A DNA stretch of 39,145 nt, taken from Capnocytophaga canis. Its GTDB lineage: Bacteria > Bacteroidota > Bacteroidia > Flavobacteriales > Flavobacteriaceae. The position numbers and the translations under genes were made by a program. The notes under the pieces were generated by a model. It saw only the letters and a list, made by a program, of their open reading frames with translations. It searched no databases and had not been told where the DNA came from. The stretch lies in NCBI RefSeq assembly GCF_000827555.1, contig NZ_CDOI01000149.1, forward strand, positions 1 through 39,145, given 5' to 3'. Shown piece after piece: positions 34,962-39,145 of the stretch (positions are counted from its first letter, which is position 1; every line of letters begins with the position of its first letter).

Positions 34962-35618
34962 ATGAAAACATATTATCTATCTAACGAACAAATGCTTCAG
35001 AATTTTGGAGCGATGTTTGAAAATCTGTCCAAAGAGGGCGATTTGAAAACAGAATTAGCAGAATACGGCTACGACGATGCCAAAATCGCTGAAGGAAAAG
35101 CCCTTTATGATGAAGCTCGTAAAACATTCGATGCCAATATAAAAGAAACACGCGAAGAGACATCAGCGTCATTGGCTTTTCAGGAAAAATATCAAAACGT
35201 ACAGAAAAAATATAGTACACATCGCAAAAAGGCACGTATCGTCTTTGAGGACAACGAAGAAGCTCTTCGTCAGCTCAAACTCAAAGGAAGTGCTGCCCGA
35301 GCCATCGCTGCAGCTATGGAAGAAATGAGAGCGTTTTATCAGCTTTTGGACACCACTCCCAATCTTCTTACGCCACTAAAACAACTAAAAATCAACGAAG
35401 AAGATGTCAAAAATCAGCTTCAAGAACTCCCCGAAGTAGAAAAAGCCTACGCTACCTATCTGCAAGAAAAAGGAGAAAGCCAACAAGCCACCCGAGACAA
35501 AAACAAAGCCTTTGAAACCCTCGACAAATGGGTATCGAAGTTCCATAAAGTGGCTAAAATCGCCCTTGAAGACCGCCCACAACTTTTGGAAGCCCTCGGG
35601 AAATTTGTAAGAAGCTAA
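34962..35618 (+). CDS. Helical hypothetical protein
   Basis: A 218-residue soluble protein that appears almost wholly alpha-helical, rich in Glu, Lys, Ala and Gln, with coiled-coil potential between about 50 and 115 and again near 145-190. It has no signal peptide, cysteine or membrane helix. The end, RPQLLEALGKFVRS, follows a pattern I recall from a family of uncharacterised Bacteroidetes proteins whose members often end in LEALG plus a short tail. Codon use and reading frame look genuine. The tandem repeat before it may belong to the same module. No function can be given. Confidence 0.7.
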   Translation: MKTYYLSNEQMLQNFGAMFENLSKEGDLKTELAEYGYDDAKIAEGKALYDEARKTFDANIKETREETSASLAFQEKYQNVQKKYSTHRKKARIVFEDNEEALRQLKLKGSAARAIAAAMEEMRAFYQLLDTTPNLLTPLKQLKINEEDVKNQLQELPEVEKAYATYLQEKGESQQATRDKNKAFETLDKWVSKFHKVAKIALEDRPQLLEALGKFVRS

Positions 35619-35742
35619 TGTGTTTTTAGAAAAGACAAAACACGGGTTCAAATAGAAGATAATTTGTTTTCTTAAAGAAAATTTTCTAAATAAGTTGATT
35701 TATAAAATTGGAAAATGAATAAAGTATGATGAAAATAACAGC

Positions 35743-35772
35743 TTGACACGAAAAAATATCATCGTACTTTTA
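35743..35772 (+). promoter_or_regulatory. Promoter of the ferredoxin operon
   Basis: TTG at 35743-35745, a 19-base spacer and TACTTTTA at 35765-35772 (last base differs from TAnnTTTG). The ferredoxin start follows 26 bases later. Confidence 0.6.
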
Positions 35773-35798
35773 TAACACAATTTAAAGACAAATAAATA

Positions 35799-36029
35799 AT
35801 GGTAGTAGTAACCTTACAGCGTGATAAATGCATTGGGTGTAATTATTGTGTGGAAGTAGCTCCGGAGCAGTTTCAAATGTCGAAGAAAGACGGAAAAAGT
35901 GTTTTGCTTCGCTCCACAGAGAAGAAGGGTTTTTTTACACTCAAATCGCACGATGATAGTATTTATGAAAATTGTGCAGAGGCTCAAAAGGTATGTCCCG
36001 TTAAAATTATTTCAACCAAAAAAATATGA
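35799..36029 (+). CDS. Single-cluster ferredoxin
   Basis: A 76-residue electron carrier. CIGCNYC gives Cys11, Cys14 and Cys17, and KVCP supplies the fourth ligand Cys66, the pattern of one [4Fe-4S] (or [3Fe-4S]) cluster. Cys59 in ENCAEAQKVCP is additional. The fold is that of small Fer4-type ferredoxins, with an acidic pI lower than the neighbours. It is the first gene of a tight run with the barrel protein 18 bases downstream. Why a cytoplasmic ferredoxin is cotranscribed with envelope genes is not clear. Confidence 0.88.
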   Translation: MVVVTLQRDKCIGCNYCVEVAPEQFQMSKKDGKSVLLRSTEKKGFFTLKSHDDSIYENCAEAQKVCPVKIISTKKI

Positions 36030-36047
36030 TGTTTAACTAAAAAATAT

Positions 36048-36662
36048 ATGAATATGAAGAAAATATTATTTTTGCTATTTATTGGATTATTTTTCCAACA
36101 GGTAAAAGCACAGTATGTAGGGATTAAAGGAGGATACAATTATGCTTCATTAAGTGGAGATGTAAATCCTGGGGTTGAACTTTCCAGATATCACGGTTTT
36201 TACGGTGGAGTTACGATGGATTTTCCTTTGTCGAACTTGTTTTTCGTACAAACAGAGGGACTCTATACTCGCATAGGGGGAACTGTAAATGTGACAGGAA
36301 GTGGTGTAAAGGTTGCATTAGATTATATTTCAGTTCCAGTTTTGTTAGGAATGAAAGTTTATGAAAGACTCAGCGCTCAAGTGGGGCCACAGTTTAATTT
36401 TTTGGCTAAAAAATCAAAATTTTCGTACAAAAAGAACGAGGAAGAAGTGATTGTTGAGAAAGCATTCGATAACTTTGACTTATTGCTCGGTATCGGACTG
36501 AAGTACACTACTTCTTCAGGTTATTTCGTTGAAGCACGATTCAATCAAGGATTGACAAATATTGCGGATAGTTCCAATGAATCGTTAAAAAAAATGAACA
36601 TAAGTTCCACGAATAATTTTAAAAATTCGTATATTTCTATTGGAATGGGATATAGATTTTGA
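36048..36662 (+). CDS. Outer-membrane beta-barrel protein (PorT-like family)
   Basis: A 204-residue exported protein. The signal peptide runs to AQ at about 23, then YVGIKGGYNYASLSG opens an eight-stranded-type barrel, with alternating strands through to the terminal GMGYRF, an outer-membrane C-terminus. It belongs to the broad OMP beta-barrel family (PF13568-like) that includes PorT, but is shorter than or distinct from the true PorT of type IX secretion; I do not equate them. The first ATG at 36048 and a second at 36054 are both possible. It overlaps the next gene by one base. Confidence 0.8.
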   Translation: MNMKKILFLLFIGLFFQQVKAQYVGIKGGYNYASLSGDVNPGVELSRYHGFYGGVTMDFPLSNLFFVQTEGLYTRIGGTVNVTGSGVKVALDYISVPVLLGMKVYERLSAQVGPQFNFLAKKSKFSYKKNEEEVIVEKAFDNFDLLLGIGLKYTTSSGYFVEARFNQGLTNIADSSNESLKKMNISSTNNFKNSYISIGMGYRF

Positions 36663-37165
36663 TGCGTATGAGAAAAATAAGAAAGGTTACTTTTATTTTG
36701 ATGAGCGTTTGGTTTGTTTTTGTAGTGCTTTTTGCGTGTACAAAATCTAAAATTGAACGTAATCCGTATTTGCCTGAAAGTAGGTTTTCTTATACTATAA
36801 ATTTGAATCTGCCTGTATATAACTCATTGAAGTATCCACAGAATACTATCTATATTTCAGAGATTGGACTTAAGGGTGTTTTTGTAACGCACGTTAGCAA
36901 TAATCGGTATGTAGCATGGGAGGCAGCTTGTCCGAATCAATATCCGTCAGCTTGCGATCGATTGTATTGTGCTTCGAAGGAGGGAGAGAGGTTTCAAATC
37001 TGTACAAATAATTCCAATGCGTACATTTTTGTGATATGCCCTTGTGATGGTTCGGTTTATAACTTGGTGAATGGCAGCGTTATGGTGGCGTCATCGGAAC
37101 GTAGCTATCCGTTGTTGAACTACAATGTGTCCGTTTCGGGGAATCAAATTACGGTATCTAACTAA
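36662..37165 (+). CDS. Lipoprotein with Rieske-like fold lacking cluster histidines
   Basis: A 167-residue lipoprotein: a hydrophobic signal ends in VLFAC with Cys26. The body from about 62 follows the Rieske [2Fe-2S] layout. The first cluster motif (normally CxH) reads ACPN at 89-92, the second (normally CPCHGS) reads CPCDGS at 126-131 with Asp129 for His, and the end YPLLNYNVSVSGNQI is the classic Rieske C-terminal strand pair. Extra cysteines are at 98, 103 and 114. Without both histidines a normal Rieske cluster cannot form. The ATG overlaps the stop of the previous gene. It could be a structural derivative, or bind a different metal centre or disulfides. Confidence 0.7.
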   Translation: MRMRKIRKVTFILMSVWFVFVVLFACTKSKIERNPYLPESRFSYTINLNLPVYNSLKYPQNTIYISEIGLKGVFVTHVSNNRYVAWEAACPNQYPSACDRLYCASKEGERFQICTNNSNAYIFVICPCDGSVYNLVNGSVMVASSERSYPLLNYNVSVSGNQITVSN

Positions 37166-37175
37166 TTGATTGAAA

Positions 37176-38087
37176 ATGATTTCTAATAGATTTGAAAATA
37201 GAAAACCCGCCAATTTGTTAGCGGTAATCTTAGCAGTAATTTTTGGACAATTGCTCTACGAGTTTTTTATTTTCGATACGATTTGGAATGTATGGCATGT
37301 TTTCAGAATCATTGGAGTAGCTTCTTTACTATATGTTACATTGTATTTTTTAAATAAAATTGATCGTTGGAATGAATTGACTCAAGGAAACTCCTATTCG
37401 TTATTGTTTTTTGGGGTATTCGTGATTCTTTTTCCTACTGCGTATACTAATTTGCTTATTTTAGCTTCCAATTTACTTATAACTATTGCAATATGGCGGA
37501 TGTTATCATTGAAAAATGAAAGAAATATTCCTCAAAAGATATTTGATGTCTCATTTTTGATACTTTGTGCGGGGTTATTCAATGTTTATGCTTTGTTTTT
37601 TTTGCTAAACGTATGGATTTCACTTCTTTTGTACCGTTCTAAAAAGAAAAAATATTGGTTAATTCCTTTTTTTGCTATTTTTTGTGTTGGAATTTTGTCA
37701 TCTGCAATGTTTTTGGTATTGGATCTTACCTTTATAGTTCCTTCAACAGAAGATTTATGGGATTTTTCGTATCAAAAGGTATTGCACCCACCCATGTTAT
37801 TTTCGCTAATTTTAATGGGATTCATACTCATAACATCATTGCTGGTCTATTTTTTTAAGAATAAATACCACAGCGGAAGCAGTCAAGTGATTGTACAGAT
37901 TTTGTCTGTAGGTCTGATTGTGATCTTTTTTTCAAAGGAACCGGTCTTTATATTCACGCCCCTTTCGATATTGTTTGCCCTTTATGTTGAAAAAATAACA
38001 AAAAAATGGCTAAAAGAAACCGTTTTGTGGTCACTGTTAACCATTCCTTTGGTGGTATTATTGTTGCATTTTATATCCGAAAGCTAA
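37176..38087 (+). CDS. DUF6427-type polytopic membrane protein
   Basis: A 303-residue inner-membrane protein from the ATG at 37176. It has about eight or nine hydrophobic helices (for example VILAVIFGQLLYEFFIF near the N-terminus and LLTIPLVVLLLHFI at the end), short loops and a basic stretch RSKKKKYW. This fits the DUF6427 family, which I recall next to upp in other Flavobacteriia. No function is known. It lies 10 bases after the Rieske-like gene and its last 30 bases overlap the end of convergent upp. Confidence 0.75.
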   Translation: MISNRFENRKPANLLAVILAVIFGQLLYEFFIFDTIWNVWHVFRIIGVASLLYVTLYFLNKIDRWNELTQGNSYSLLFFGVFVILFPTAYTNLLILASNLLITIAIWRMLSLKNERNIPQKIFDVSFLILCAGLFNVYALFFLLNVWISLLLYRSKKKKYWLIPFFAIFCVGILSSAMFLVLDLTFIVPSTEDLWDFSYQKVLHPPMLFSLILMGFILITSLLVYFFKNKYHSGSSQVIVQILSVGLIVIFFSKEPVFIFTPLSILFALYVEKITKKWLKETVLWSLLTIPLVVLLLHFISES

Positions 38088-38714
38088 ATCACCTGCATCT
38101 CCCAATCCTGGAATGATGTATCCTTTTTCATTTAGTTTGGGATCAGTGGTGGCAATCCACAGATGGGTGTCCTCGGGGAAGTTTTTTTCTAAGTAATCTA
38201 TTCCTTCTTGAGCACCAATAACAGCAAACAAATGTATTTCTTTGGGTTTTCCCAAGGAATTGAGTGCGTTGTAAACGTTTACAAATGAGCGACCTGTAGC
38301 AAGCATAGGGTCAGCTAAAAAAAGAATTTTATTTTCTAAGGAAGGAGAAGCTAAATATTCCACTAAAATATCAAAATCTGTTTCAGAGGTGTGTTTGCGG
38401 TAGGCAGAAATGAAAGCGTTGTCAGCATTGTCAAAATAGTTCATAAGTCCTTGATGAAGTGCTAATCCTGCTCGTAAAATGGAGCATATAACCACGTCGT
38501 CTTTAGGGATTTCTACTTTTTTCTCACCCAATGGAGTCGTTACGATTTCTGATTTGTACTGTAAAAATTTACTCATTTCATAGCATAGAATTTCTCCTAT
38601 ACGTTCTAAATTCGTACGAAAACGCATACGATCTTTTTGAACGTTCACATCTCGTAATTCGGCTACGAAGCGATTTAAAATCGAAGGCTTTTCGCCTAAG
38701 TGGTGTATGATCAT
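38058..38714 (-). CDS. upp: Uracil phosphoribosyltransferase
   Basis: A 218-residue cytoplasmic salvage enzyme that makes UMP from uracil and PRPP. The PRPP-binding loop ADPMLATGRS ends at 143 and the uracil-binding loop IPGLGDAGD is at 201-209. The N-terminal part is typical (RDVNVQKDRMRFR). The stop codon region overlaps DUF6427 by 30 bases in convergent orientation. CAAAGTTA at 38746-38753 (TAACTTTG on the minus strand) is a likely -7 box 31 bases before the start; no -33 TTG is evident. Confidence 0.93.
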   Translation of the reverse strand: MIIHHLGEKPSILNRFVAELRDVNVQKDRMRFRTNLERIGEILCYEMSKFLQYKSEIVTTPLGEKKVEIPKDDVVICSILRAGLALHQGLMNYFDNADNAFISAYRKHTSETDFDILVEYLASPSLENKILFLADPMLATGRSFVNVYNALNSLGKPKEIHLFAVIGAQEGIDYLEKNFPEDTHLWIATTDPKLNEKGYIIPGLGDAGDLAFGYKMQQ

Positions 38715-38869
38715 ATGTATCAGTATTTTTACATGTTTTGTCTTGCAAAGTTACAAAAATTAGAAGAAAGAAGAATGTCTTCTTTAAGAGATATTTCCGA
38801 CATAAAATTTAAAATGAAGATAATCAGCAAGAAAAAGAAATTTTTACTTCTAAAAATAATTCATTTTTC

Positions 38870-38900
38870 TTGTAAGTGCGCAATAAAAAACGTATTTTTG
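38870..38900 (+). promoter_or_regulatory. Promoter of the PorP/SprF gene
   Basis: TTG at 38870-38872, a 20-base spacer and TATTTTTG at 38893-38900 match the consensus exactly. The leader is about 80 bases and includes CATGTC (38930-38935) with GACATG (38950-38955), a short inverted repeat. Confidence 0.7.
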
Positions 38901-38987
38901 CCTCCGTTTGATATGTATTATGTCAAATTCATGTCTAACGCATAGTTCTGACATGTAAAGAGAGGGATGAACTTTTAATTTAGTTAT

Positions 38988-39145
38988 ATGAAGAAGAATA
39001 AGTTAGTAGCTTTGTGTATGTTCTTTCTGTGTGTATTAGGATTCGCTCAACAAGAATCACAGTACACACAATACATGTACAACACGATGATGTTTAATCC
39101 GGGATATACGGGGTCTCGTGGTGTTGATAGTTTTTTTGGTATATT
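38988..39145 (+). CDS. PorP/SprF-family type IX secretion membrane protein (partial)
   Basis: The first 52 codons only; the gene runs off the window end. A signal peptide (MKKNKLVALCMFFLCVLGFA) is followed by QQESQYTQYMYNTMMFNPGY and TGSRG, the nearly invariant start of the PorP/SprF family of outer-membrane proteins linked to type IX secretion and adhesin export or anchoring. The family is multi-copy in flavobacteria, so this need not be the core PorP. Homologues are often followed by OmpA-like or large adhesin genes, which cannot be seen here. Confidence 0.85.
   Translation, partial: MKKNKLVALCMFFLCVLGFAQQESQYTQYMYNTMMFNPGYTGSRGVDSFFGI

Noticed and set aside
38700-38945. 81-codon plus-strand frame between upp and the PorP/SprF gene
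   Set aside because: It overlaps the upp start on the opposite strand, covers the upp promoter and the PorP/SprF promoter, and has no protein-like features.
38961-38987. AGAGGGA as a Shine-Dalgarno site for the PorP/SprF gene
   Set aside because: It is about 20 bases from the ATG, too far, and this lineage generally does not use such sites.

Overview
The window looks like chromosome of a member of the Flavobacteriaceae, most probably Capnocytophaga or a close relative. The evidence is the low GC content, the near absence of Shine-Dalgarno sequences, promoters of the Bacteroidetes type (TTG, a spacer of about 20 bases, TAnnTTTG), a SusC/SusD locus, a hybrid two-component regulator, gliding and type IX secretion genes (gldJ, a DUF5103 plug-like protein, PorP/SprF) and proteins of flavobacterial character (DUF6427, DUF5103). 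The genus is an inference; the phylum and class are much safer. I found no rRNA, tRNA or CRISPR array.

Region 1 (1-12.8 kb) is a self-contained fructan utilisation locus. On the minus strand run susC, susD, a GH32 levanase/inulinase lipoprotein, an MFS sugar permease and a PfkB fructokinase. A hybrid two-component sensor-regulator with a periplasmic sugar-binding domain is transcribed divergently. The implied path is capture of fructan at the outer membrane, hydrolysis to fructose, import, phosphorylation, and induction by a periplasmic sugar ligand.

Region 2 (12.7-17.5 kb) is accessory and decayed. It holds a large imperfect inverted repeat, a low-complexity tract, a DUF234-type AAA ATPase, 800 bases of scar-like sequence, a tyrosine integrase split by one in-frame stop codon, a frameshifted membrane-protein remnant and an apparently orphan promoter.

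Region 3 (17.5-33.9 kb) is mostly housekeeping: a LOG phosphoribohydrolase, a GH20 hexosaminidase lipoprotein, murF, gldJ, etfBA, dnaG, an HU protein, a 30-residue very basic protein, RNase G, the DUF5103 protein and a U32 peptidase-family protein. DnaG and RNase G both lack the cysteine/histidine zinc ligands of their families.

Region 4 (34-39.1 kb) contains a GIY-YIG protein, a degenerate tandem repeat of about 43 bases, a helical hypothetical protein, and a tight four-gene operon (ferredoxin, outer-membrane barrel, a lipoprotein resembling a Rieske domain that has lost its cluster histidines, and a DUF6427 membrane protein). Convergent upp overlaps the end of that operon. The window ends inside a PorP/SprF gene.
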